Positions 56,014 through 64,000 of a stretch of DNA of 64,000 nucleotides are shown here, piece after piece. The stretch lies in the NCBI RefSeq assembly GCF_025420585.1, contig NZ_JAOEGB010000010.1, positions 62,001-126,000 on the forward strand, given 5' to 3'. Position 1 is the stretch's first letter. Each line of letters starts with the position of its first letter. The notes under the pieces are model-generated. The model was not told where the DNA came from and did no database searches. It was given only the letters and a program-made list of their open reading frames with translations. A program made the position numbers and the translations under genes. Origin of the DNA: Planotetraspora sp. A-T 1434. GTDB taxonomy: Bacteria > Actinomycetota > Actinomycetes > Streptosporangiales > Streptosporangiaceae.

Positions 56014-57378
56014 TCAGCCGACAGAGGCGCCGAAGTCGAGCGCGGTCCCGGCCTCGTGCGGCCGGAGTCTGCGAGTAGGGGAGACGCCCGGAGGCGGCGG
56101 GACGTAACCGTCGCCGGGGGCCAGCCAGGTCATCTCGCCCCCGCCCAGCGGGATGAGGGCCGCGGCTCCGGTCGTGCCCCGGTCGGGGGCGCCGACGAGG
56201 AGCCACCCGCTGTCCGTGCCGGTCACGGCCCAGCCGAAGTGGTCACCGGGGCCGCCTCCTCGGATGACCTTCCCGGCCCCGCCTTCCAGCGGCACCGTCG
56301 TCACCAGCCCGCTCCCGGAAGGCACTCCGCCATACGGGGCGCCCACGACGAGGTCGCCCCCCACGACGCCGAGGGAGAAGCCGTGAGACGCGTCCCCCTT
56401 CAGGACACGGAAAGGCCGGACCCCGCCGCCCGGCGGCGCGCGAAAGAGTTGCACCTGGCCGGCTCCCGGCGCTCCGGCCGCGAGGTAGGCCACGCCGCGC
56501 CACTCACCGGTGGCCACGGCGTAGCCGTACCGCCCGCCGGGTGAGGAGAGCCTGAACTGCTCGCCTCGGGGAGCTGGAGAGGTCACATCGCTCAGCACGG
56601 TCACGGCCCCGGAGTGCGGCACGCCGCCCGGGCCGGTTTGAGCACCCGAGCCGTCGTCGTTCTCGTACGGCGCGCCGACCGCCAAGTCAGCGACGCGGGT
56701 GTCGCCGGCGAGACGGCCGAGGGAGAGCGACCAGCCGAACATGTCCCCCGGCTCGCTGTTGCCCTGCACTCCGGGCGAGTCCTGGGTGAAGCGCCGGGGA
56801 GTGCCCGCCAGGCGGCGTCCGCTGAGGCGGAACAGATAAACGGCTCCCGAGTCGGGCGCCCCAGGGCTGTCCTCGTGTGGCGCCCCGATGGCGACCATGC
56901 CGCTCCACGCGGACACCGACCAGCCGAAATGCCCTTGAGGGTGCCCCGGCGCCCGCAGCACGGTGACCTCGTGGCCGCCGCCCCAGATGATCTGCGCGTA
57001 TCCGTCGTCTCCGGGGCTGTAGGTGTAGTCAGGCACGTCCGTCCGTTCGCTGGCGATCATCTGAGGGCTGCCGACGACGAAGTCTGTGCAGCCGTCCCCA
57101 TCGATGTCGTACCGGGCGATCGGGCCCGCAGGGGTAGTGGGAAGCCGCGCCTGTATCAGGCGTGGGCGGACGCGGGGAAGCCCGTCGCCGGTCGCCTCCA
57201 GGGAGTACACCGCTCCCAACCCCGCTGAGCCGTACTGTTGCGCGTTGGGATCGGCCACGACCAGCTCCATCGCGCAGGCCGGAGTGCCGCCCGACGCCGA
57301 TGCCGACGCCGGGGCCGGGATCGGGAGGAGCATTCCGCCGAGAACGGCCCCGGCGGCCAGCGCTCGATGGATCCTCAC
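56014..57378 (-). CDS. Secreted FG-GAP beta-propeller protein 3
   Basis: 454 residues with a signal peptide (ALAAGAVLGGMLLPIPAPAS). Blades include VVADPNAQQYGSAGLGAVYS, then DIDGDGCTDFVVGSPQM, FGWSVSAWSGMVAIGAPHED, FGWSLSLGRLAGDTRVADLA with VGAPYENDDGSG, YGYAVATGEWRGVAYLAAGA, and VGGDLVVGAPYGGVPSGSG. The C-terminus LDFGASVG parallels the ends of the other two propellers. GTG 57378 overlaps the stop of the upstream kinase-less receptor by 4 bp (GTGA), the same junction as in the first module. The gene is convergent with ksgA. Confidence 0.87.
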   Translation of the reverse strand: MRIHRALAAGAVLGGMLLPIPAPASASASGGTPACAMELVVADPNAQQYGSAGLGAVYSLEATGDGLPRVRPRLIQARLPTTPAGPIARYDIDGDGCTDFVVGSPQMIASERTDVPDYTYSPGDDGYAQIIWGGGHEVTVLRAPGHPQGHFGWSVSAWSGMVAIGAPHEDSPGAPDSGAVYLFRLSGRRLAGTPRRFTQDSPGVQGNSEPGDMFGWSLSLGRLAGDTRVADLAVGAPYENDDGSGAQTGPGGVPHSGAVTVLSDVTSPAPRGEQFRLSSPGGRYGYAVATGEWRGVAYLAAGAPGAGQVQLFRAPPGGGVRPFRVLKGDASHGFSLGVVGGDLVVGAPYGGVPSGSGLVTTVPLEGGAGKVIRGGGPGDHFGWAVTGTDSGWLLVGAPDRGTTGAAALIPLGGGEMTWLAPGDGYVPPPPGVSPTRRLRPHEAGTALDFGASVG

Positions 57379-57995
57379 AGCAGCACCCGGACAACAGGGC
57401 CGCCGGGAACCAACCGGCCCTCCAGCCGGACCGGTCGCCGTTCCTTCGGCATGCCGTACTTCACGATCAGCGGGGCGACGCGCCGGCCCGGGAACAGAGT
57501 GGGCAGCGGTTCGGCGGTTTGTAGCACCGCGTCGTGGCCGCCGCCCGTGTCATCGATCAGCTCGGGGAACCGCTCGGTGAGGTGGATGGTGGCCGGTCCG
57601 GGGTTGCCCAACAGCACGATCATCCGGCAGGTCTGGCGGTCCGGATGGCGGAACCCTCCCACGTAGTTCGGGTAGCCGCAGCCGTGGGTCTGGATGATCA
57701 TCCAGGGCGCGTCGAAGTCCGGCCCGAGCGGGATCCTCCTGCCGAGATCGGTCACCTGGGCGGCGGCCGGTCGTGGTCGGCGCGGCACGTCCGAGCGGGT
57801 CACCGCCATCGCGCCCACTACGACGAGCGAGGTGACCACCACTGCGGCGAGACACACCACGGCTGTCAGCGGGCGAGGGCGACGCTTCGGGTGGCGTTGT
57901 GGCGGGTCTTTTGGTGGGTCTTTTGGCGGGTCTTGGGGCGGCCCTTGCGGGCGGCCGACGCCTCCGACCTGGGTGGGCAGATCCCGTATGTCCAC
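57375..57995 (-). CDS. Kinase-less receptor homologue: membrane helix plus shared external domain
   Basis: 206 residues from GTG 57995 (AGGGAG upstream, nine bases after the previous stop). The cytosolic 42 residues are Pro-rich with a PPKDPPKDPPQR repeat. A membrane helix lies at 43-65 (LTAVVCLAAVVVTSLVVVGA). The external domain begins DLGRRIPL and has Cys106/Cys123, ELIDDTGGGHDAV and PVRLEGRLV, matching the C-terminal domains of both kinases while lacking any kinase sequence. It may be a decoy, a co-receptor, or a receptor that lost its catalytic part by gene duplication. Confidence 0.8.
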   Translation of the reverse strand: MDIRDLPTQVGGVGRPQGPPQDPPKDPPKDPPQRHPKRRPRPLTAVVCLAAVVVTSLVVVGAMAVTRSDVPRRPRPAAAQVTDLGRRIPLGPDFDAPWMIIQTHGCGYPNYVGGFRHPDRQTCRMIVLLGNPGPATIHLTERFPELIDDTGGGHDAVLQTAEPLPTLFPGRRVAPLIVKYGMPKERRPVRLEGRLVPGGPVVRVLL

Positions 57996-58004
57996 AGCCG
58001 CTCC

Positions 58005-59669
58005 CTATCCCGCCAGGGTGGCTCCGAAGTCCAGTCCGAAGTCCAAGGGGTTCTTTCCACTTGGATCCGCGTGCGGGGGGAAAAGTTCGTGGGGATTTCC
58101 ACTTCCCATCACGGTCACCGCGCCCGTGACACCCCGATCGGGAGCGCCAACCAGGAGCCAGTCGTCCCCGGCCCCGCTCACGCTCCACCCGAAATGGTCG
58201 TACGCGCCGGGCTGTGCCTCCCTGATCATTCGCCCGCCGGACACGCCCTCGATCGGAAGGAGGTGTACGGCACCGCTCTCCGGCGCCGTGGGATAGCTCT
58301 CGCCCGGGACGCCGACGACGAGAAAGGCCCCACCCAAGGCCGCGGCCCATTCCCCAGACGAGGCCCCGGACGAGGCCCGGGAAGAGGTCCCCGACGAGTC
58401 CGGGCCCAAGAACGTCGAGGAGCCCGTCAAGGAAGCCGCGGGGGAGGCGGCAGGGGAGGTCGTGGAGAACGCCACCGCGAAGCCGAACCTGTCGCGCTCG
58501 TCCGTGGTGTCCCCCACCTCGGCCGTTCCCTGGCGCAGCACCCGCAGAAAGCGCGGGCCCGTGCCGGTGGTCTCGAAGAGCAGGACCGCTCCCGCGTCGC
58601 GCACGCCGCCGGGGTCCGCGCCGGGCGCGCCCGCGGCCAGATATCCGTGGTCTCCCTGCCGGCCGTACGCCACGGAGTAGCCGAGATGATCGCCCGTGGC
58701 CGGAGACAGTTCGTTGGTGACCGAGGAGAGATCCCAACCGGCTCCACTGTAGGACCAGGGCCGCGTGGACACGTCGTAGATCACAGTGACCCCACCGGAG
58801 TCCGTCGCGCTGGTCTCCTCCCGGTCCTCGAAAGGAGCTCCCACCGCCAGGTCCACTGAGTTCGGATAGCCGCCGAGCCTGCCCAGTGCCACGGACCACC
58901 CGAACATGTCGCCCGCCTCACCGCTGCCAGGAACCCCGGGCGTGTTCTGCGTGATCCGCTGGGGCCGGCCCGGGTCCCGGCCGCTGAACTGGTACACGTA
59001 CACGGCGCCCGAGTTGGCCACCTCGTCGGCGTACTCGTGCGGAGCGCCGACGACCAACGTGCCGCCGCCTCCTGCGCCGCCACTGAGCACGCTGCCGCCA
59101 CCTGTGCCGCCTGCCCCTGTGCCGCCTGCTCCTGTGGCACCGACCGGTGCGATGCCGAATCCCGCGCCGCTTTCCGGGCCGTCGCTCACGGCCACGGACC
59201 AGCCGAAGTGGGCGCCGGTACGCGCCATGGGGGCCTTCAGCTCCAGCCGGGCCGCGCCGGTCCGGCCGAAGTCCCGCCCACCCCAGTAGACGTAGGCCAC
59301 CCCTGCTCCGCGGACCTGTGCGGAGCCGGCGGTGCCGTACGCGAAGGGGTTGGTGACCACCAGATCCAGGCAGCGGTCGCCGTCGAGGTGGCCCGCGCGG
59401 GCGGTCCAGCCCGGCGCTCCCGCGGCGAACTCCTTGATCACCGGGTTGAGCAGCCCGGCGGATCCGCCGCCCAGCAGGAACAGCCTTCCCGCCCCGTCCG
59501 CGCCGAACGGATCACCCGCGACGGCGTCGTTGTCGCCGTCTCCGTCGAAGTCCGAGGTGCCCGCGTGCGCGCACTCGTCCTGGCCGCGCCGGTCGGGCAG
59601 GTCTGGCGCGGGCGACACCGCGCCGACGGAGGTCAGCAGGAGCATCGCGACGAGAAGCAGGCGTCTCAC
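58005..59669 (-). CDS. Secreted FG-GAP beta-propeller protein 2
   Basis: 554 residues, the longest propeller of the set, from GTG 59669 with GGGAGGG upstream. A signal peptide (LLLVAMLLLTSVGAVSPAP) and blades DFDGDGDNDAVAGDPFGADG, VVTNPFAYGTAGSAQVRGAG, FGWSVAVSDGPESGAGFGIA, FGWSVALGRLGGYPNSVDLA with VGAPFEDREET are visible. LGYSVAYGRQGDHGYLAAGA and LLVGAPDRG follow. Two loops are lengthened by low-complexity repeats (TGAGGTGAGG; SRASSGASSG). It ends LDFGATLAG. It lies 69 bp after kinase 2 and nine bases before the kinase-less receptor, in one operon. Confidence 0.87.
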   Translation of the reverse strand: MRRLLLVAMLLLTSVGAVSPAPDLPDRRGQDECAHAGTSDFDGDGDNDAVAGDPFGADGAGRLFLLGGGSAGLLNPVIKEFAAGAPGWTARAGHLDGDRCLDLVVTNPFAYGTAGSAQVRGAGVAYVYWGGRDFGRTGAARLELKAPMARTGAHFGWSVAVSDGPESGAGFGIAPVGATGAGGTGAGGTGGGSVLSGGAGGGGTLVVGAPHEYADEVANSGAVYVYQFSGRDPGRPQRITQNTPGVPGSGEAGDMFGWSVALGRLGGYPNSVDLAVGAPFEDREETSATDSGGVTVIYDVSTRPWSYSGAGWDLSSVTNELSPATGDHLGYSVAYGRQGDHGYLAAGAPGADPGGVRDAGAVLLFETTGTGPRFLRVLRQGTAEVGDTTDERDRFGFAVAFSTTSPAASPAASLTGSSTFLGPDSSGTSSRASSGASSGEWAAALGGAFLVVGVPGESYPTAPESGAVHLLPIEGVSGGRMIREAQPGAYDHFGWSVSGAGDDWLLVGAPDRGVTGAVTVMGSGNPHELFPPHADPSGKNPLDFGLDFGATLAG

Positions 59670-59738
59670 AACCGCAGCCCTCCCAGACAGACCTTCACAA
59701 CCGCGCCCTCACGCAGGGCTCCCGCGGCGGCGCACCGT

Positions 59739-61274
59739 TCACAGACGCACCTCGATGTCGTCGCCCCCGGCGACCACGGATCCGGTGAGGCGGGCCGGCG
59801 TGCGGTCGGCGGGGATCGCGTACTCCCCGCCCAGCCGTAGCATGTCGCCGGGCTCGATGAAGGCCGCCTCGGGCCGGAGGTTCCGTACGGCCTTGTGCGT
59901 GACTCCCTGGTCGTCCACCAGATCGAGGGGGCCCGCCAGATCCACCGCCGTGCCGCCCATGTTGACCACCAGCCAGCCGACCCGGCAGGAGGTTTCGCGC
60001 TCTCCGCTCTCGCAGGCGGGCCGCTGGACGATGACCTGGACGTCTCCTATTTCGATGTGGCGGCCGATGTCGTTCGCCCGGCCCGCGCCGGAAGGCTGCC
60101 CGTCCTGTCGGCTCGCGCGCAGCCCGATGAGCAGACCGGTCGCGACGGAGAAGATCACCGCGACGACCAGCGCGGTGGTCAGATGCCTGCGGCGTCTCTT
60201 CGGAGCGGGGAGGAGGTTGGGCGGGGGATCCCAGATGTCCTCGATCACGTCGGTGACCTGGGTCGTCGGCTCGGCGCGCCCGCCGACGAGGGCGAGCAGG
60301 AGCTCCTGGGCGGTCGGCCGGTGCCGCGGCTCCTGATGCAGCGCGCGGCGGACCAGATGGTCGAGCGGCTCCGGCAGGCTGCCGAGATCGGGCTCGGTCT
60401 CCAGCACGCGGTGGGCCAGCACCATCGGGTCGCCCTCTCCGAAGGGAGAGCGGCCGTTTCCGGCGTAGGCCACCAGGCAGCCCCAGGTGAAGATGTCGGC
60501 GGCGGGGGTGATCGGCAGGCCGCGCAACTGCTCAGGGGCCCACCACCCCGGAGTGCCGACGACCTCACCCGTCTCGGTGTGCCCGTGGGTGGCGTCCACG
60601 GCCCGGGCGATGCCGAAGTCGATCACGCGTGGCCCGGACATCGACAGGATCACGTTGGCGGGCTTCAGATCCCGGTGGACCAGCCCGACCGCGTGGATCG
60701 CGGTGAGCGCGGCGGCCACGCCGAACGCGACGCCGTGGAGGGTGGCCGGTTCGAGCCGGCCGAACGTGGCGATCTGGCGGTCGAGCGGCGTCCCCTGGAT
60801 GAACTCGGTGACCATGTAGGGCCGCCCGTCGGCGGTCTCGCCGTGGCCGAGGACCTGGGCCGTGCAGAACGACGCGACCGCCCGGGCGTGCTCCACCTCC
60901 GAACGGAACCGTGCGGTGAAGTCCTCCGCCACGGCGTACTCCCGCCGGATCACCTTGACCGCGACCAGCCGGCCGTCCTCCGACGCGCCGAGGTACACGG
61001 TGCCCATCCCGCCCGTGCCGAGCCGGCCGAGCAGAGTGTGGTCGCCGATGGTGGCGGGGTCGCTCGGAAGGAGGGGGTCGCTAGCGGGGGTGCGGAGGTC
61101 TATGGGCGCTCCAGATGACCTGTGGATTGCCGCAACCGTACCGTGACCTGTACGGCTTTCGCCCTGGTTTAGGTGGATCTCTTGACCGGCGTAGGGCCAG
61201 GTCACGTTAGGCTCGGGTCTCGTGACCGCAGTGAGCCGGCGCACAGGGAAGAGTCGGCGAGCGGGCGCGATCAC
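59739..61274 (-). CDS. Receptor-like Ser/Thr protein kinase 2 with extracytoplasmic domain
   Basis: Up to 511 residues; the start is uncertain (GTG 61274 or GTG 61205, neither with a strong ribosome site), but the kinase domain from about residue 78 is complete. It has [14 protein letters not shown], Lys107, HRDLKPANV (200-208), DFG 219-221 and WWAPEQ. A membrane helix is near 365-384, then the external domain starts DIGRHIEI with two Cys near 420-430, VNMGG, LVDDQGVTH and terminal IEVRL. Sequence is very similar to kinase 1 in the catalytic domain. It is divergent from ispE and heads a four-gene operon. Confidence 0.88.
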   Translation of the reverse strand: MIAPARRLFPVRRLTAVTRPEPNVTWPYAGQEIHLNQGESRTGHGTVAAIHRSSGAPIDLRTPASDPLLPSDPATIGDHTLLGRLGTGGMGTVYLGASEDGRLVAVKVIRREYAVAEDFTARFRSEVEHARAVASFCTAQVLGHGETADGRPYMVTEFIQGTPLDRQIATFGRLEPATLHGVAFGVAAALTAIHAVGLVHRDLKPANVILSMSGPRVIDFGIARAVDATHGHTETGEVVGTPGWWAPEQLRGLPITPAADIFTWGCLVAYAGNGRSPFGEGDPMVLAHRVLETEPDLGSLPEPLDHLVRRALHQEPRHRPTAQELLLALVGGRAEPTTQVTDVIEDIWDPPPNLLPAPKRRRRHLTTALVVAVIFSVATGLLIGLRASRQDGQPSGAGRANDIGRHIEIGDVQVIVQRPACESGERETSCRVGWLVVNMGGTAVDLAGPLDLVDDQGVTHKAVRNLRPEAAFIEPGDMLRLGGEYAIPADRTPARLTGSVVAGGDDIEVRL

Positions 61275-61306
61275 ATGGTCTCGAGTGAGGAAGCGGTGAG
61301 CGAGCG

Positions 61307-62239
61307 ATGAACAGGGTGACCGTGCGCGTCCCCGCCAAGGTCAACCTCCAGCTCGCCGTGGGCCCGCTGCGCGACGACGGCTACCACGACCTGGTGAACG
61401 TCTTCCACGCCGTCTCGCTGTTCGACGAGGTCACCGCCACCGAGCACGAGCCCGCCTCGTCCACCCCCGCGGCCGGGATGCTGACGGTCAGAGTCGAGGG
61501 CGAGTCGGCGGCTGACGTGCCGGCGAACAGCGACAACCTGGCCATCCGGGCGGCCCGGGCGCTGGCCGGGTGGGCCGGCCGCTCCTACGGCGCCGACCTG
61601 CTCATCCGCAAGTCGATCCCCGTGGCCGGCGGGATGGCCGGAGGCAGCGCGGACGCCGCCGCAGCGCTGGTCGCCTGCAACGAGCTGTGGGGCCTCGGCC
61701 TGCCGCTCGGCGACCTGATGGAGATCGGCGCCGACATCGGCAGCGACGTGCCGTTCGCCCTCTTCGGCGGCACCGCCGTGGGCACCGGGCGCGGCGAGAG
61801 GCTCACGGCCGTCGAGACGTCCGGGGCGTTCCACTGGGTGTTCGCGCTGGCGGACGGCGGCCTGTCCACTCCCAGGGTGTACGGCGAGTGCGACCGCCTG
61901 CGGGAGCTCGCGGGGGAGACCGTGGCGTGGCCCGCCGTGAGCGAGCCCCTCATGGCGGCCCTGCGGGACGGCGACGCCAAGGCGCTCGGCCTGGCCCTGG
62001 CCAACGACCTCCAGCCCGCGGCCCTGGCGCTGCGCCCCTCGCTGGCGCGCACCCTGGACGCGGGCCGGGAGCGGGGAGCGCTCGGCGCGATCGTCTCCGG
62101 CTCGGGCCCCACCTGCGCCTTCCTCGCCGAGTCCGAGACGCACGCCGCCGAGCTCGCCGCCGCCCTCGAAGCCGCCGGAGTGTGCCGCTCCGCCGTCACC
62201 GCCTTCGGCTCCGTCCCCGGGGCCGTGCTCGTCCACTAG
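61307..62239 (+). CDS. ispE: 4-(cytidine 5'-diphospho)-2-C-methyl-D-erythritol kinase
   Basis: 310 residues from ATG 61307. This GHMP-fold kinase of the MEP isoprenoid pathway shows VPAKVNLQLAVGPLRDDGYH, then LLIRKSIPVAGGMAGGSADA with the ATP loop, IGSDVPFALFGGTAVGTGRG and GAIVSGSGPTCAFLAES. It phosphorylates the 2-hydroxyl of CDP-methylerythritol. It is followed 80 bp later by the ABC-F gene, a conserved pair in actinobacteria. Confidence 0.95.
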   Translation: MNRVTVRVPAKVNLQLAVGPLRDDGYHDLVNVFHAVSLFDEVTATEHEPASSTPAAGMLTVRVEGESAADVPANSDNLAIRAARALAGWAGRSYGADLLIRKSIPVAGGMAGGSADAAAALVACNELWGLGLPLGDLMEIGADIGSDVPFALFGGTAVGTGRGERLTAVETSGAFHWVFALADGGLSTPRVYGECDRLRELAGETVAWPAVSEPLMAALRDGDAKALGLALANDLQPAALALRPSLARTLDAGRERGALGAIVSGSGPTCAFLAESETHAAELAAALEAAGVCRSAVTAFGSVPGAVLVH

Positions 62240-62319
62240 ATCACCGCTGGATCACACCAGATCTCCGCGGATCGGCCGAATAGGCTCGCGGGACGGTTGC
62301 CGGATAGGCTTTACGGGCG

Positions 62320-64000
62320 ATGAACCTGGTCAATCTTGAATCCGTCTCCCATGCCTTCGGGCCCAAGCCGCTGCTCACCGACGTCTCCCTCGGCATCGAA
62401 CAGGGCGACCGGGTCGGCGTCGTCGGCCGCAACGGCGGCGGCAAGACCACACTGGTCTCGATCATCGCCGGGGAGCTGAAACCCGACAGCGGCCGGGTCA
62501 CGCACAACCGGGGGCTGCGGGTCGGCATCCTGTCCCAGCGCGACGACTTCGATCCGGCGGCAGCCGTACAGGACCTGGTCCTTTCGGACAGGGCCGAGCA
62601 CGAGTGGGCCGGCGACCCGGCCATCAGGGAGATCCTCGCCAACCTGCTCGGCGACATCGACCTCTCGGCGCACGCCGGCGCCCTCTCCGGTGGCGAGCGG
62701 CGCCGTACGGCTCTCGCGAAGCTGCTCATCGGCGAGCACGACCTGATCATCCTCGACGAGCCGACCAACCACCTGGACATCGAGGCCATCGCCTGGCTCG
62801 CCGGGCACCTCGCGCAGCGGAAGTCGGCGCTGCTGGTGGTCACCCACGACCGGTGGTTCCTGGACGCGGTCTCCACGCGGACGTGGGAGGTCGTGGACGC
62901 CTCCGTCGAGCGCTATGAGGGCGGATACGCGGCGTACGTCCTGGCCAAGGCCGAGCGGGCGCGGATCGCCCAGGCCGCCGAGGACCGCCGGCAGAACCTC
63001 ATGCGCAAAGAGATCGCCTGGCTGCGGCGCGGGCCGCCGGCGAGGACGTCCAAGCCCAAGTTCCGCATCAACGCCGCCGAGGCGCTGATCGCCAACGAGC
63101 CGCCCCCTCGGGAGACCGTGGAGCTGCTCAAGTTCGCGTCGGCGCGACTCGGTAAGACCGTCTACGACCTCGAAGACGTGACGCTCCACGCGGGCGGCCC
63201 CGGGACGGGCCCGCTCGTGCTCGACCACTGCACCTGGCAGTTCGGCCCCGGCGACCGGATCGGTCTGATCGGCGTCAACGGCTCGGGCAAGTCGTCGGTG
63301 CTGCGCCTGCTGTCCGGGACCGTCGCGCCCGACTCGGGCCGGGTCGTGCGCGGCAAGACGGTGCGGCTCGCGCACCTGTCCCAGGAGCTGGCCGAGCTCG
63401 ACCCCTCTCGCCGGGTGCTGGAGACGGTCGAGGAGGTGCGGAAGTACATCACGGTCGGCAAGAAGGAATGGTCGGCCTCCCAGCTCCTCGAACGCCTCGG
63501 ATTCAAGGGCGAGGCCCAGTGGAAGGTCGTCGGCGACCTGTCCGGTGGTGAGCGCCGCCGCCTCCAGCTCCTCAGGCTCATCATGGACGAGCCCAACGTG
63601 CTGCTCCTCGACGAGCCCACCAACGACCTCGACATCGAGACGCTCACCGAGCTGGAGGACCTGCTCGACGGCTGGCCGGGCACGCTCGTGGTGGTCAGCC
63701 ACGACCGCTACTTCCTGGAGCGCGTCGCCGACCGATCAGTGGCCCTCCTGGGCGACGGCAGGCTCTCGATGCTTCCCGGTGGCGTGGACGAATACCTGGA
63801 GCGGCGCGCGGCCGGTGGGGCGCTGTCCGCCCGCGCCGCGGCCTCGGACGGTACGGCTCCCGCCGCCGCGGCCGAGGACGGCACGCCGAACGGCCAGCCG
63901 GCCGCGTCCGGGGGGATGTCGGCAAAGGAGCAGAGGGAGCTCCAGAAGGAGCTGAACCGGCTGGAGCGGCAGCTCGACAAGCTCGGTGAGCGAGAGGCGA
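62320..64000 (+). CDS. ABC-F family ATP-binding protein (3' end outside window)
   Basis: At least 560 residues from ATG 62320. It has two ABC domains: Walker A GRNGGGKTTL near residue 39, signature LSGGERRRTALAKLL and DEPTNHLDIEAIAWL in the first; GVNGSGKSSVLRLLSG, LSGGERRRLQLLRL and DEPTNDLDIETLTEL in the second. A linker of about 75 residues lies between (RRQNLMRKEIAWLRRGPPAR). A charged C-terminal helix (KEQRELQKELNRLERQLDKL) is cut by the window edge. This is the Uup/EttA-like translation-factor class without membrane domains. Downstream of ispE it is a housekeeping gene in actinobacteria. Confidence 0.93.
   Translation, partial: MNLVNLESVSHAFGPKPLLTDVSLGIEQGDRVGVVGRNGGGKTTLVSIIAGELKPDSGRVTHNRGLRVGILSQRDDFDPAAAVQDLVLSDRAEHEWAGDPAIREILANLLGDIDLSAHAGALSGGERRRTALAKLLIGEHDLIILDEPTNHLDIEAIAWLAGHLAQRKSALLVVTHDRWFLDAVSTRTWEVVDASVERYEGGYAAYVLAKAERARIAQAAEDRRQNLMRKEIAWLRRGPPARTSKPKFRINAAEALIANEPPPRETVELLKFASARLGKTVYDLEDVTLHAGGPGTGPLVLDHCTWQFGPGDRIGLIGVNGSGKSSVLRLLSGTVAPDSGRVVRGKTVRLAHLSQELAELDPSRRVLETVEEVRKYITVGKKEWSASQLLERLGFKGEAQWKVVGDLSGGERRRLQLLRLIMDEPNVLLLDEPTNDLDIETLTELEDLLDGWPGTLVVVSHDRYFLERVADRSVALLGDGRLSMLPGGVDEYLERRAAGGALSARAAASDGTAPAAAAEDGTPNGQPAASGGMSAKEQRELQKELNRLERQLDKLGEREA

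Overview
This is high-G+C actinobacterial DNA, most probably from a Streptosporangiaceae-type filamentous actinomycete. The evidence is the G/C-rich third codon positions, a gamma-butyrolactone receptor, the glp/sepX(glpR) divisome locus, SARP-type regulation, many GTG starts, and the conserved core order rsmI - metG - tatD - ksgA - ispE - ABC-F. The species call is an inference.

Layout. (1) 0-1.7 kb: 3' part of an internally duplicated polytopic membrane protein. (2) 1.8-8.8 kb: a wrecked accessory cluster. A ScbR-like receptor and a truncated AfsA-like gene face each other across two receptor-operator-like palindromes. Around them lie fragments of an aldo/keto reductase, a P450, a GMC/aldehyde dehydrogenase chimera, a flavin monooxygenase, PaaB, a FabH/PaaA chimera, a frameshifted KAS III-like gene and a KorA start. 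Only the receptor and one alcohol dehydrogenase look intact. A perfect 14-bp-arm palindrome of the same operator type lies upstream of the KAS III gene. (3) 8.9-12.9 kb: a hemerythrin and a giant SARP-ATPase regulator. (4) 12.9-16.5 kb: an eroded conjugative element (PAPS-reductase-like, replication-relaxation, T4SS protein, VirB4-like and integrase pseudogenes), with an intact methyltransferase inserted between 9-bp direct repeats. (5) 17.4-29.1 kb: mostly core genes: tRNA-Arg, an M15 peptidase, fmdB-mtnP-SAF, an antiporter, fthC, galU, glp, moaC, mog, an acetyltransferase and glpR. (6) 29.1-32.1 kb: tRNA-Ala(CGC) carrying a 2.85-kb integrative-element remnant bounded by 92-bp perfect direct repeats. 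(7) 32-43 kb: small accessory genes and a MinD-like ATPase. (8) 43-64 kb: core genes (pmt, rsmI, two envelope glycosyltransferase genes, metG, tatD, ksgA, ispE, ABC-F) interrupted by six unusual genes.

Those six genes are the most interesting feature. Two receptor-like Ser/Thr kinases and one kinase-less membrane homologue share a related C-terminal extracytoplasmic domain. Each is followed by a secreted FG-GAP beta-propeller gene. Two of the three junctions overlap by 4 bp (GTGA). They form a two-gene operon on one side of ksgA and a four-gene operon on the other, which suggests a duplicated sensor/propeller signalling module.
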